Shown here: positions 15,964 to 24,203 of the stretch, piece after piece
How positions within the stretch are numbered: the stretch's first letter is position 1
Layout of the letters: each line of letters begins with the position of its first letter
Assembly: GCA_964542435.1 (NCBI GenBank)
Contig: CAZIVE010000030.1
Span: forward strand, 1 to 26,929
Reading direction: 5' to 3'
Length of the DNA stretch: 26,929 bases
From: CAZIVE01 sp964542435
GTDB taxonomy: Bacteria > Bacteroidota > Bacteroidia > Bacteroidales > Tannerellaceae
Notes under the pieces: generated by a model
What the model saw: the letters and a program-made list of their open reading frames with translations, nothing else
The model's database searches: none
Told to the model about the DNA's origin: nothing
Program-made: the position numbers and the translations under genes

Positions 15964-16689
15964 ATGAAGTATGCATTGGTCACAGGTGGAAGTAGAGGCA
16001 TCGGAAGAGCCGTCTGCCGTCGTTTGGCGCAGATGGGGTATTTTGTGCTCATCAACTATCGCACCAACGATGCAGAAGCGGAAGAGACCTTGCGACTCGT
16101 TCGCGAAGAAGGCTCCGACGGCGAACTGATGAAGTTCGACGTGACCGATTCGAAGGCTGCAGGAAAGCTGGCCGATTGGAGCCAATCCCACGACGGAGCC
16201 TATATCGAAGTATTGGTCAATAACGCCGGATTCCGCAAAGACAATCTGATGATTTGGATGCCCGAAGAAGACTGGCACAGCGTACTCGACGTGACGCTCG
16301 GCGGATTCTACAACGTTACGCAGCCGCTTCTCAAGGAGATGCTCGTGAATCGTTTCGGACGAATCGTCAACGTCGTTTCGCTTTCCGGACTCACGGGACT
16401 GCCCGGACAGACCAACTACTCGGCTGCGAAGGGTGGAATCATTGCCGCAACAAAAGCATTGGCTCAGGAGGTGGCCCGAAAGCAGGTCACGGTCAATGCC
16501 GTCGCTCCCGGATTCATCCGAACCGACATGACGGCCGATCTGGATGAAGCATCGCTGAAGAAACAGATACCCGCAGGCCGCTTCGGCGAACCTGAAGAGG
16601 TAGCAGCACTGGTAGGTTTCCTCGTTTCAAAAGAGGCTTCCTATATCAACGGCGCAGTAATAACTATCAACGGAGGAATGTGCTCTTAA
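15964..16689 (+). CDS. 3-ketoacyl-ACP reductase (FabG-like, aryl-polyene type)
   Basis: A 241-residue short-chain dehydrogenase. It has the NADPH-binding TGGSRGIGR (7-15), NNAG (86-89), the catalytic Ser139 in VVSLSG, and Tyr152/Lys156 in YSAAKGG, plus NAVAPGFIRTDM (178-189). It reduces the beta-keto group of ACP-bound intermediates to hydroxyl, the step before dehydration. It is the first gene of the polyene operon, directly behind the best promoter in the window, and ends 1 nt before KS1. The pair KR-KS1 recalls the ApeQ-ApeR arrangement of aryl polyene clusters. Its position in a KS/ACP/dehydratase operon argues against it being the housekeeping fabG. Confidence 0.93.
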   Translation: MKYALVTGGSRGIGRAVCRRLAQMGYFVLINYRTNDAEAEETLRLVREEGSDGELMKFDVTDSKAAGKLADWSQSHDGAYIEVLVNNAGFRKDNLMIWMPEEDWHSVLDVTLGGFYNVTQPLLKEMLVNRFGRIVNVVSLSGLTGLPGQTNYSAAKGGIIAATKALAQEVARKQVTVNAVAPGFIRTDMTADLDEASLKKQIPAGRFGEPEEVAALVGFLVSKEASYINGAVITINGGMCS

Positions 16690-16690
16690 T

Positions 16691-17917
16691 ATGAAGAACA
16701 GAGTTGTCATCACAGGACTTGGCATTTATTCATGCATCGGAACCGATCTGGAAACGGTCAGAGAATCTCTCTACAACGGAAAATCAGGCATCGACATCGA
16801 CCCCGAACGAAAAGCATTCGGCTATAGTTCCGCACTCACAGGCATTCTGCCTCAACCCAATCTCAAACAACTGCTCGACCGTCGCAGCCGCAACTGTCTG
16901 GCCGAACAGGACGCGTACGCTTATATGGCAACGCGCGATGCGCTCCTCCAAGCAGGACTGGACGAAGATTATCTCAAGAAATACGAAGCCGGCATCATCT
17001 ACGGCAACGATAGCAGTTCCGAGCCGGTGATCGAAGCCATCGACATCATCCGAGAGAAGCATAACACCACACTGACCGGTTCGGGTTCGATCTTCAAGAG
17101 CATGAACTCCACCGTGACCATGAATCTCTCCGTCATTTTCTCGCTGCGCGGCATCAGTTTCACCGTCTCAGGCGCTTGCGCCAGCGGATCACATGCCATC
17201 GGATTGGCCTCGGTGCTTATCCGCGAAGGCTTGCAGGACTGCATCGTCACGGGCGGTGCGCAGGAGGTAAATAAATATTCCGTGGCCAGCTTCGACGGAC
17301 TTTCCGCCTTCTCCAAACGAGAAGATGCGCCGACCGAAGCTTCCAGACCGTTCGACAAGAGCCGTGACGGACTTGTCCCGAGCGGCGGCGCAGCGACAGT
17401 CGTTCTCGAGAGCGAGGAATCGGCAAAGCGCCGTGGTGCGCATATCATCGCTGAAGTATTAGGATACGGATTCTCTTCCAATGGCGAAAGCATCTCACTT
17501 CCGGGCGAGGACGGACCGGTTCGTTCCCTTCAGATGGCCTTGCGCGAATCCGGACTAAGAGCCTCAGATATCCGATACATCAATGCACATGCCACTTCGA
17601 CTCCTGCGGGAGACTGGAGCGAAGCCAAAGCCATCGACAGAGTGTTCCAATGCTCAAAGCCCTATGTCACATCCACCAAGTCGATGACCGGCCACGAGAT
17701 GTGGATGGCAGGCGCGAGCGAAGTAGTTTATTCACTGCTGATGATGCAGAACGGGTTCATCGCTCCGAATCTGAACTTCGAAGAGCCTGATGACGCTTCC
17801 GCTCCGCTCAATATTCCCGCAAAGAAGATTGAATATACCTTTGATACGTTCCTTTCGAACTCCTTTGGATTCGGCGGTACCAACTCTTCTTTAATTATCC
17901 GAAATTACAAACCGTAA
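16691..17917 (+). CDS. Beta-ketoacyl-ACP synthase KS1 (FabF/FabB-like)
   Basis: A 408-residue KS of full length with an intact Cys-His-His triad: Cys163 in SGACASGSHAIG, His300 in NAHATSTPAGD, and His335 in SMTGHEMWMAGA, followed by the conserved SFGFGGTN near the C-terminus. It catalyses decarboxylative condensation of malonyl-ACP with an acyl thioester. In aryl polyene systems the KS encoded beside the ketoreductase (ApeR type) is thought to act as a homodimer in an early round; assignment of that role here is inference. It starts 1 nt after the KR stop and is followed at once by ACP1. Confidence 0.94.
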   Translation: MKNRVVITGLGIYSCIGTDLETVRESLYNGKSGIDIDPERKAFGYSSALTGILPQPNLKQLLDRRSRNCLAEQDAYAYMATRDALLQAGLDEDYLKKYEAGIIYGNDSSSEPVIEAIDIIREKHNTTLTGSGSIFKSMNSTVTMNLSVIFSLRGISFTVSGACASGSHAIGLASVLIREGLQDCIVTGGAQEVNKYSVASFDGLSAFSKREDAPTEASRPFDKSRDGLVPSGGAATVVLESEESAKRRGAHIIAEVLGYGFSSNGESISLPGEDGPVRSLQMALRESGLRASDIRYINAHATSTPAGDWSEAKAIDRVFQCSKPYVTSTKSMTGHEMWMAGASEVVYSLLMMQNGFIAPNLNFEEPDDASAPLNIPAKKIEYTFDTFLSNSFGFGGTNSSLIIRNYKP

Positions 17918-17918
17918 T

Positions 17919-18191
17919 ATGTTTATTGAAACAGAAATGGCAAACATAGAATTGATACAAAAGATTAACGACAAACTGGCAGAAGAATTCGAAGTCGATC
18001 CGTCGGTTATCCAGCCTGAAGCGCCTTTGATGAAAACGCTCGAACTGGACAGTCTCGACCTGGTTGACATGGTAGTTCTCGTTGAGCACAACTTCGGGCT
18101 GACCATGAAGGCTCAGGACTTTGTCGGCATTCATACATTCCAGGATCTCTACGATTTCATTGATGAGCGGACAAAAGGACAACAAGTCTGA
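17919..18191 (+). CDS. Acyl carrier protein ACP1
   Basis: A 90-residue ACP with the phosphopantetheine attachment Ser45 in LELDSLDLVDM and a FEVD/IQPEAPL helix pattern typical of type II ACPs. It carries the growing chain as a thioester. The first ATG lies 1 nt after the KS1 stop; an in-frame ATG at 17937 would give MANIELIQKINDKL, closer to the usual ACP start. The end overlaps the acyltransferase start by 29 nt. It is clearly different from ACP2, so the two may serve different steps. Confidence 0.93.
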   Translation: MFIETEMANIELIQKINDKLAEEFEVDPSVIQPEAPLMKTLELDSLDLVDMVVLVEHNFGLTMKAQDFVGIHTFQDLYDFIDERTKGQQV

Positions 18192-19077
18192 CGTCGGCTG
18201 GAAAGGCAAGACGCGCGGCGGTTTGTTCGGCTATCGTTTCTTCATCGCACTCATCAATCTGGCCGGAGTCAAAGCTGCTTACGCATTTCTTTGCCTGGTG
18301 GTCATTTATTTCATTCCCTTCGCTCCTGCCGCCACTCGTTCCGTCTGGCAACTGGCTCATCGCCTCGGCTATGGTTTTCTTAAAAGCACGCTCCTGCTGT
18401 TTCGCAATTATTACTCTTTAGGTCGCATCCTTATCGACAACGTCGCTTTAGGCGAAGGAAAAAAGGATGCCTATCATTTTCATTTCGGAGAAAATTATCC
18501 CGACTTTCTTAAATTGCTCGACAGTGGCAAAGGCGTGGTGCTGATCAGCGCTCATGTCGGAAATTGGGAGATCGGCGCGCCCTTCTTTTCCGACTACGGC
18601 AAGAAGATGAACATCGTAATCTTCGATGCAGAATACCAAAAGATCAAGAAGCTGCTCGAAGCACATCGCAAAGAGCAGGACTATAAATTCATTCCCATCA
18701 ACAACGACAGTCTCGCGCATGTCTTCCTCATCAAAGACGCTTTGGACCGCTCGGAATACGTCTGTTTCCAAGGGGATCGCCACGTGGCTGGTTCGCAGGT
18801 GCTGCATACGGAATTCCTCGGTGAAGAGGCGGCTTTTCCGGCTGGTCCGTTTCTTCTGGCAGCGAAGATGCAGGCTCCCGTCGTCTTTTATTTCGCTCTG
18901 CGGGAAAAAGGTATGAGCTATTCCTTTAACTTTGTCATCGCGCAACCGGTTGTGAAAGGAAACGGCATAAGGCCAGAACAGCAGCTGCTGGAACAATACA
19001 GATCACTGCTCGAAAAGATCGCAAGGAAGTATCCCGAACAGTGGTTCAACTATTTTGATTTTTGGAAAGCTATATGA
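18163..19077 (+). CDS. LpxL/HtrB-like lysophospholipid acyltransferase
   Basis: A 304-residue protein if started at 18163 (MSGQKDNKSDVGWKG). An upstream ATG at 18121 would overlap ACP1 by more. It has a hydrophobic segment (about 28-52), then the catalytic HX4E motif in SAHVGNWEIG (His131, Glu136), the form used by LpxL/HtrB acyltransferases. FQGDRHVAGS lies near residue 203, and the protein ends EQWFNYFDFW. Homologues in flexirubin and aryl polyene clusters are thought to join the polyene acid from ACP to a lipid or dialkylresorcinol acceptor. It is membrane associated. The 3' end overlaps the methyltransferase gene through ATGA. A housekeeping lipid A role is less likely because of the operon context. 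Confidence 0.88.
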   Translation: MSGQKDNKSDVGWKGKTRGGLFGYRFFIALINLAGVKAAYAFLCLVVIYFIPFAPAATRSVWQLAHRLGYGFLKSTLLLFRNYYSLGRILIDNVALGEGKKDAYHFHFGENYPDFLKLLDSGKGVVLISAHVGNWEIGAPFFSDYGKKMNIVIFDAEYQKIKKLLEAHRKEQDYKFIPINNDSLAHVFLIKDALDRSEYVCFQGDRHVAGSQVLHTEFLGEEAAFPAGPFLLAAKMQAPVVFYFALREKGMSYSFNFVIAQPVVKGNGIRPEQQLLEQYRSLLEKIARKYPEQWFNYFDFWKAI

Positions 19078-20174
19078 AAGATAATAAGTCAAGACACAAG
19101 GGTTCATCGGAGACGCGTTACTCGAAAGAACGCTTCGGAGTGGAAGAGGCGCAGCATCGTGCTGAGGAAATCGCCTTCGCTCCGGTCGTCTTCCAGGCTT
19201 CACGACTCATGTTGAAACATGGAATCTTCGCCATGCTGCGTGAGGCGGGCGATGGATTGACACTGGATGAGATCGCCGACAAGAGCGGACTCAGCCGCTA
19301 CGCCGTACAGGTACTGGCAGAATCGTCACTCACGGCAGGAACCATCTTGCAGAAGGAGGATCGTTACCTACTCTCAAAGGTCGGCTGGTTTCTGCTGACA
19401 GATGAGATGGCAAAGGTGAATATGGATTTCGTCGAGGATGTCAATTACCTTGGGCTGTTTCATTTGGATGAAGCCATCGAGCAGGGAAAGCCTGCCGGAC
19501 TAAAGACCTTCGGTCCTTGGGACACCATCTATCAAGGTTTGTCACAGCTTCCCGAAGAGGCCAAACGCAGTTGGTTTGCTTTCGACCATTACTATTCTGA
19601 CAACGCCTTCAACGAAGCGCTCGACATCATCCTGGCACGTCCCATCCATTCTCTGCTCGACGTTGGCGGGAATACCGGAAAGTTTGCCCGTCGTTGCGTG
19701 AATCGAAACGAGGAGATGGAGGTTTCCGTCTTCGATCTTCCCCAGCAGCTTAAAATGCTCGAGGAGCAAAACAAGAACGAAGTCCATGCGAACCGCATTC
19801 ACGGCATTCCGGGCAATGTCCTTGAAGAGGCTACAACTTTTCCCAAAGGATTTGATGCCATTTGGATGAGTCAGTTCCTTGACTGCTTCTCCGAGCCGCA
19901 GGTGAAGAGCATTCTGCTGAAAGCGGCAGCTGCCATGGACGATTCGACATCGCTCTACATCATGGAGACGCTTTGGGACAAGCAGCATTTCGAGACGGCA
20001 TCTTTCTGCCTCGCACAGATCAGCCTCTACTTCACAGCCATGGCCAACGGCAACAGCAAGATGTTCCGTTCGGACGACCTCTTCCGATTGATCGACGCTG
20101 TCGGTCTGAAGATTGCCTCTATTCACGAAGGCCTCGGGCTGGGACATACGCTCATTGAATGTAAGAAGCAATAG
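19074..20174 (+). CDS. SAM-dependent methyltransferase (O-methyltransferase type)
   Basis: A 366-residue protein with start at 19074 in an ATGA overlap with the acyltransferase stop. The N-terminal ~120 residues form a winged-helix dimerisation-like part (GLTLDEIADKSGLSRYAVQV, 61-80). The Rossmann methyltransferase domain follows with motif I LLDVGGNTGKF (194-204), an acidic residue in VSVFDLPQQL, and WMSQFLDCFS. This is the layout of plant/bacterial small-molecule O-methyltransferases (Methyltransf_2). In aryl polyene pathways a methyltransferase decorates the aryl head group, which is the likely role here by context. Its presence hints that an aryl starter is used even though no starter-synthesis gene is visible. 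Confidence 0.87.
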   Translation: MKDNKSRHKGSSETRYSKERFGVEEAQHRAEEIAFAPVVFQASRLMLKHGIFAMLREAGDGLTLDEIADKSGLSRYAVQVLAESSLTAGTILQKEDRYLLSKVGWFLLTDEMAKVNMDFVEDVNYLGLFHLDEAIEQGKPAGLKTFGPWDTIYQGLSQLPEEAKRSWFAFDHYYSDNAFNEALDIILARPIHSLLDVGGNTGKFARRCVNRNEEMEVSVFDLPQQLKMLEEQNKNEVHANRIHGIPGNVLEEATTFPKGFDAIWMSQFLDCFSEPQVKSILLKAAAAMDDSTSLYIMETLWDKQHFETASFCLAQISLYFTAMANGNSKMFRSDDLFRLIDAVGLKIASIHEGLGLGHTLIECKKQ

Positions 20175-20175
20175 C

Positions 20176-20619
20176 ATGGAGAACAAGAATTCAGACATAA
20201 CGATCAGCGGGAATGCACTGTTGGAACTGATTCCGCAGCGCGAACCGATGGTGATGATCAACACTCTGAGCCGGTCAGAATCAGAATTCTTTACGACGCT
20301 CACCGTGAAAAGTGACAATCTCTTCTGTGAAAACGGGCATCTGTCCGAATGTGGTCTGGCAGAGAACATGGCTCAGTCAGCGGCGGCACGTGAAGGCTTT
20401 ATCTGTCATGCCGAAGGGAAGGAGATTCCGCTCGGAATGATCGGAGCCATCGAGAAAGCGCGTTTCTTCCGTCTGCCCTTGTCCAGTGAAACCATCACGA
20501 CCTACATCGAACCGGTAGAAGAGATATTCAACATTGTTCTGCTCTCAGCCGTAGTGAAGGCGGGAGAAGAAGTAGTCGCCGAAGGCAAATTGAAAATATA
20601 TCTGAAAGGAAAAGAATGA
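20176..20619 (+). CDS. 3-hydroxyacyl-ACP dehydratase (hot-dog, ApeP/FabZ-like)
   Basis: A 147-residue hot-dog protein. The start at 20176 is 1 nt after the methyltransferase stop. It has LIPQREPMVMINTL (18-31), equivalent to the P-x-R-x-P-x-x-x-x-D start of FabZ, and NGHLSECGLAENMAQSAA with probable catalytic His55 and Glu63. The His-Glu spacing (8) is shorter than in FabZ (14) and fits the divergent dehydratases of aryl polyene clusters. It removes water from hydroxyacyl-ACP to give the trans double bond. Only one dehydratase is seen, while classical aryl polyene clusters encode two partner subunits. It overlaps the next gene by ATGA. Confidence 0.88.
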   Translation: MENKNSDITISGNALLELIPQREPMVMINTLSRSESEFFTTLTVKSDNLFCENGHLSECGLAENMAQSAAAREGFICHAEGKEIPLGMIGAIEKARFFRLPLSSETITTYIEPVEEIFNIVLLSAVVKAGEEVVAEGKLKIYLKGKE

Positions 20620-21059
20620 AAAGAGACGAAATACATGAAGGAGCACTGACGTCGCGGACCGTCGTTCGCGTCAGATTCAGCGAGGTGGACTCCATGAACA
20701 TACTGTGGCACGGACATTACGTGCAGTTTATGGAAGATGGACGCGAAGCTTTCGGACGTGAATTCGGGCTCGATTACCATCGCATCGCTGACGAGGGCTT
20801 TTATATTCCGATGGTCGAACTGAACATCCGTTACCACCACTCGCTGCATTGCGATGAGCAGGCGATTGTAGAGACGCGGTTCATTGCAGACGATGCAGCC
20901 AAGATCCGTTTCGACTACATCATCAGCCGCGAAAGCAACGGCGACATCTGCGCCACAGCCTCCACGATGCAGGTCTTCATCAACAAGAAGAGCGGACAGC
21001 TCGAACTGAATACGCCGGAATTTATTAGGCAATGGAAGGAGAAATGGAACATTCATTGA
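20616..21059 (+). CDS. Hot-dog thioesterase (4HBT/YbgC-like)
   Basis: A 147-residue acyl thioesterase of the 4-hydroxybenzoyl-CoA thioesterase type. The signature is RFSEVDSMNILWHGHYVQFME (20-40), with Asp25 as the likely catalytic acid and the following HGHY typical of the family; it ends with a basic tail. It could release the chain from ACP or remove stalled intermediates in the pathway. It is linked by ATGA to the dehydratase and overlaps the KS2 start by about 28 nt, so translation is coupled. Confidence 0.9.
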   Translation: MKRDEIHEGALTSRTVVRVRFSEVDSMNILWHGHYVQFMEDGREAFGREFGLDYHRIADEGFYIPMVELNIRYHHSLHCDEQAIVETRFIADDAAKIRFDYIISRESNGDICATASTMQVFINKKSGQLELNTPEFIRQWKEKWNIH

Positions 21060-22750
21060 GCCGCGTATGGATCACGGCGCCGCATCTGATCACAGCTCTT
21101 GGATTTACTCCCGAAGAGAACTGGCAGGCAATGCGTGAAGGACGTTGCGGCGTGATGCGACACGAAGGCGAACCTTTCCCCTGCGCTCGGATCGATGATT
21201 CCCGACTCCATGCTCTCTCAGCCGATGCCGGACTCTCTTCCTTCCACCGACTGGAACAACTTTTTATACTCTCACTGAACGAAACCATCCGCAAAAGCGG
21301 CATCGATCCGGCTTCACCCGATCTGCTGCTCGTGATTGCCAGCACCAAAGGCAATATCGGCTGCTATAATCCAGAGGAGGGATTTACTGCAGATGCCTAT
21401 CTTCACACGATGGCCTCACGAATCGCCAAGGCAATCGGTTCCATCAACAATCCATTGGTCGTTTCCAACGCCTGCATCTCCGGCGTCTCATCACTGATCG
21501 TAGCATCGCGACTACTCATTGCCGGAAAATACAAACACATACTGGTAGCAGGAGGCGATCTGCTGTCAAGATTCGTTACAACGGGTTTTGCCTCGTTCAA
21601 ATCACTCAGCAACGAAGTCTGCCGTCCATACGACAGCAGCCATGACGGACTTTCGCTCGGCGAAGCCTGCGGTTCACTGCTGCTCACTACGCAACGCTCT
21701 AAAGTCATCGAGCCGCAGGCGATTTCTCTCGCGGGCGGTTGCATCACCAATGATGCAAATCATATCTCTGCGCCCTCACGCACCGGAGAAGGGCTGAGAC
21801 GAGCCATCACGGGCGCAATGCTTGAAGCCGGCATCAAGGCGGAAGATATATCCTTCGTCAATCCGCACGGAACGGCTACGCTATACAATGACGAGATGGA
21901 AGCAAAGGCAGTAACGAGTGCAGGACTTGCCGGCGCGCCGCTGAATAGTCTGAAACCCTATTGGGGTCACACGCTCGGAGCGTCCGGCATCATCGAGACC
22001 ATCGCTTGCATGCATGAACTGACTTCCGATGAATGTTTCGGCACGCCGGGATTTCATTCGCTGGGCGTCGTTTCTCCGCTAAATCTGTGCGAGACGACTC
22101 GAAAGATCGACATGCGACGTTGTCTGAAGACTGCTTCCGGTTTCGGAGGATGCAATGCGGCCATCGTCCTCGAGAAAGAGGAGTTCCTCTCCTCTCCGCT
22201 CCTTCCGAAGCCTATTCAAACGGAAGTCGTCGGCTGCTGCTGCATAGAGAAGGATGAAAAGGAGCCGTTCGCCACACTCATTCGCGAACAGTACAAAGCT
22301 TCGGGCGAAGACTACCGCAAATTTTACAAGATGGACGACCTCAGCAAACTGGCTTATATCTCCACCACGAAACTACTAAAAGAACATTCACTCACGAAAT
22401 ACAAGCCGGAAGAGATCGGGCTTTTCCTCGCCAATCGCTCTTCATCACTTGACACGGACCTGAAACATCAACAGATCATCGACAGCGAAGGCGACGAAGC
22501 AGCCAGTCCTGCCGTCTTTGTCTATACGCTATCCAACGTCATGCTGGGAGAAATCTGCATCCGCTACGGCATCACGGGCGATAACACCTGCTTCATCTTT
22601 CCTGAAGAACAGGGAACCTTCCTCCGCTCCTACGCCGAAGAGGCGATGTGCCATCAAAAGATGAAAGCAGCCATCATTGGATGGTGTGAGCTGAACGGGG
22701 AAAGCTATGAATCCCATTTCCAAATCATCGAACGTAAAACTGACATATAA
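21032..22750 (+). CDS. KS2: full beta-ketoacyl synthase with C-terminal KS-like extension
   Basis: A 572-residue protein, about 160-180 residues longer than a normal KS. Residues 1-385 form a complete KS with Cys148 in SNACISGVSS, His279 in NPHGTATLYND and His313 in YWGHTLGASG, then ASGFGGCNA. After a Cys-rich hinge (VVGCCCIEKDEK, about 399-410) residues 433-550 resemble the N-terminal half of another KS: EEIGLFLANRSSSLD, ASPAVFVYTLSNVMLGE, IRYGITGDNTCFI. This tail lacks the His residues and its Cys does not sit in a nucleophile motif, so it is probably a chain-length-factor-like or docking module. The start at 21032 overlaps the thioesterase gene; 21044 (MEHSLSR) is a valid alternative. It is followed by ACP2. 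Confidence 0.9.
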   Translation: MEGEMEHSLSRVWITAPHLITALGFTPEENWQAMREGRCGVMRHEGEPFPCARIDDSRLHALSADAGLSSFHRLEQLFILSLNETIRKSGIDPASPDLLLVIASTKGNIGCYNPEEGFTADAYLHTMASRIAKAIGSINNPLVVSNACISGVSSLIVASRLLIAGKYKHILVAGGDLLSRFVTTGFASFKSLSNEVCRPYDSSHDGLSLGEACGSLLLTTQRSKVIEPQAISLAGGCITNDANHISAPSRTGEGLRRAITGAMLEAGIKAEDISFVNPHGTATLYNDEMEAKAVTSAGLAGAPLNSLKPYWGHTLGASGIIETIACMHELTSDECFGTPGFHSLGVVSPLNLCETTRKIDMRRCLKTASGFGGCNAAIVLEKEEFLSSPLLPKPIQTEVVGCCCIEKDEKEPFATLIREQYKASGEDYRKFYKMDDLSKLAYISTTKLLKEHSLTKYKPEEIGLFLANRSSSLDTDLKHQQIIDSEGDEAASPAVFVYTLSNVMLGEICIRYGITGDNTCFIFPEEQGTFLRSYAEEAMCHQKMKAAIIGWCELNGESYESHFQIIERKTDI

Positions 22751-22752
22751 AT

Positions 22753-23013
22753 ATGGATACACTGAAAGAAGAACTGAAGAAAGCACTCATTGAGGCGCTG
22801 AATCTCGAAGATCTCACGTCGAACGACATTGAGGACGACAAACCCTTGTTCGCCGACGACGGTCTCGGACTGGATTCGATAGACGCACTGGAGATTATCC
22901 TGATCCTCGAACGCAATTATGGCATCCGCATCGCCGACCCGAAAGAGGGAAAAGCCATCTTCTACTCCATCAACACCCTTGCCGACTACGTGGAAAAGAA
23001 CCGCAAGAAATGA
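22753..23013 (+). CDS. Acyl carrier protein ACP2
   Basis: An 86-residue ACP with the modified Ser42 in DDGLGLDSIDALEI. This GLGLDSID form is the one common to aryl polyene and other type II polyene ACPs and differs from the LELDSLD of ACP1. It lies 2 nt after the KS2 stop and overlaps KS3 by ATGA. It probably carries the chain during extension with KS3 and the chain-length factor (inference from adjacency). Confidence 0.94.
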   Translation: MDTLKEELKKALIEALNLEDLTSNDIEDDKPLFADDGLGLDSIDALEIILILERNYGIRIADPKEGKAIFYSINTLADYVEKNRKK

Positions 23014-24203
23014 TCAAGGTCTTCGTCACTGGATTAGGCTGCGTGTCGGCTTCCGGCATGAACGTGGAAGAGCATCTCGACGCTTTCCGTCACGAAAAGG
23101 CTCCGCTTCTTTCCGAAGAGCGTTCACGCACCGGAGAAAACTATGCCCTTGCACGCATTCCTCTCTCCAATGACGAACTGAAACAGCGGCTTTCCCTTTC
23201 TCCAAGCGAATGCATCACGCGCACTGCACTTCTCGGAATGCTTGCAGCCCGCGAGGCCTACGACGATGCAGGATTGACGGGACGTAAAAATCACAAGATC
23301 GCCTTCATCTCGGCTACTTCCGCAGGTGGAATGGAGCTAACAGAGCAGTTCTATCCTGCATTTCAAGACAACCCTCAAAACGGTCGACTCCGCCTCGTCA
23401 AAGGTCACGATGCAGGCGACAGCACCGAACAGATAGCACATCTGCTACATCTAACAGGTTTCAGGACGACCATCAGCACCGCCTGTTCATCGGGAGCCAA
23501 CGCACTGATGCTTGCCGCCCGGCTCATTCGGGCTGGCTGGTACGACACGGTAATCGCTGGTGGAAGCGATGCGCTCTGCCGGTTCACCATCGAAGGATTT
23601 CATTCGCTACATATTCTCGACGCATCTCCCTGCAAACCCTTCGACGCACATCGCAACGGACTGAACCTGGGCGAAGGCGCCGCCTATCTTGTCCTACAGA
23701 GCGAGAATGCATTAAGCCATACGCCGTATGCGGAACTCGCAGGTTGGGGAAATGCCAACGATGCGTTTCATCAGACTGCCTCTTCCGACGAAGGCATAGG
23801 TGCAACACTTGCCATGGCTGAAGCGCTCCGAACGGCGCATGTGCAGCCCGTAGAGATCGATTACATTCATACACATGGCACCGCGACGCTCAACAACGAC
23901 CTTACGGAAAGCCGAGCCATTAAGGAACTATTTGCCAACCACATTCCGGCGTTCAGTTCCACGAAGCCCTTCACTGGCCATACGCTGGGCGCGGCAGGAG
24001 CCATCGGCGCGCTCTTCAGCGTGCTCACGATCCGTGAAAAAATACTGCTTCCCAATCTTCACTTCAAAGTTCCTATGGAGGAGACCGGATGGATTCCGGT
24101 GAGAAACGTACAACATCACGAGGTAAAGCGGGTGCTTTCCAACGCCTTCGGATTCGGAGGCAACGACAGTTCCCTGCTGTTCTGTAAATGCGAACTGTCA
24201 TGA
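23010..24203 (+). CDS. Beta-ketoacyl-ACP synthase KS3 (elongating, ApeO-like)
   Basis: A 397-residue KS with full triad: Cys159 in STACSSGANALML, His289 in HTHGTATLNND, His324 in PFTGHTLGAAG, and NAFGFGGNDSS near the end. It overlaps ACP2 upstream and the Cys-less KS-like protein downstream by ATGA. A KS directly followed by a Cys-less KS homologue is the arrangement of the KS:CLF heterodimers that make polyene chains (ApeO:ApeC), so this is the likely elongating subunit. The pairing is inferred from gene order. Confidence 0.93.
   Translation: MIKVFVTGLGCVSASGMNVEEHLDAFRHEKAPLLSEERSRTGENYALARIPLSNDELKQRLSLSPSECITRTALLGMLAAREAYDDAGLTGRKNHKIAFISATSAGGMELTEQFYPAFQDNPQNGRLRLVKGHDAGDSTEQIAHLLHLTGFRTTISTACSSGANALMLAARLIRAGWYDTVIAGGSDALCRFTIEGFHSLHILDASPCKPFDAHRNGLNLGEGAAYLVLQSENALSHTPYAELAGWGNANDAFHQTASSDEGIGATLAMAEALRTAHVQPVEIDYIHTHGTATLNNDLTESRAIKELFANHIPAFSSTKPFTGHTLGAAGAIGALFSVLTIREKILLPNLHFKVPMEETGWIPVRNVQHHEVKRVLSNAFGFGGNDSSLLFCKCELS

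Noticed and set aside
18163..19077. Housekeeping lipid A acyltransferase
   Set aside because: It is embedded between ACP1 and a methyltransferase with overlapping genes, as in polyene clusters.
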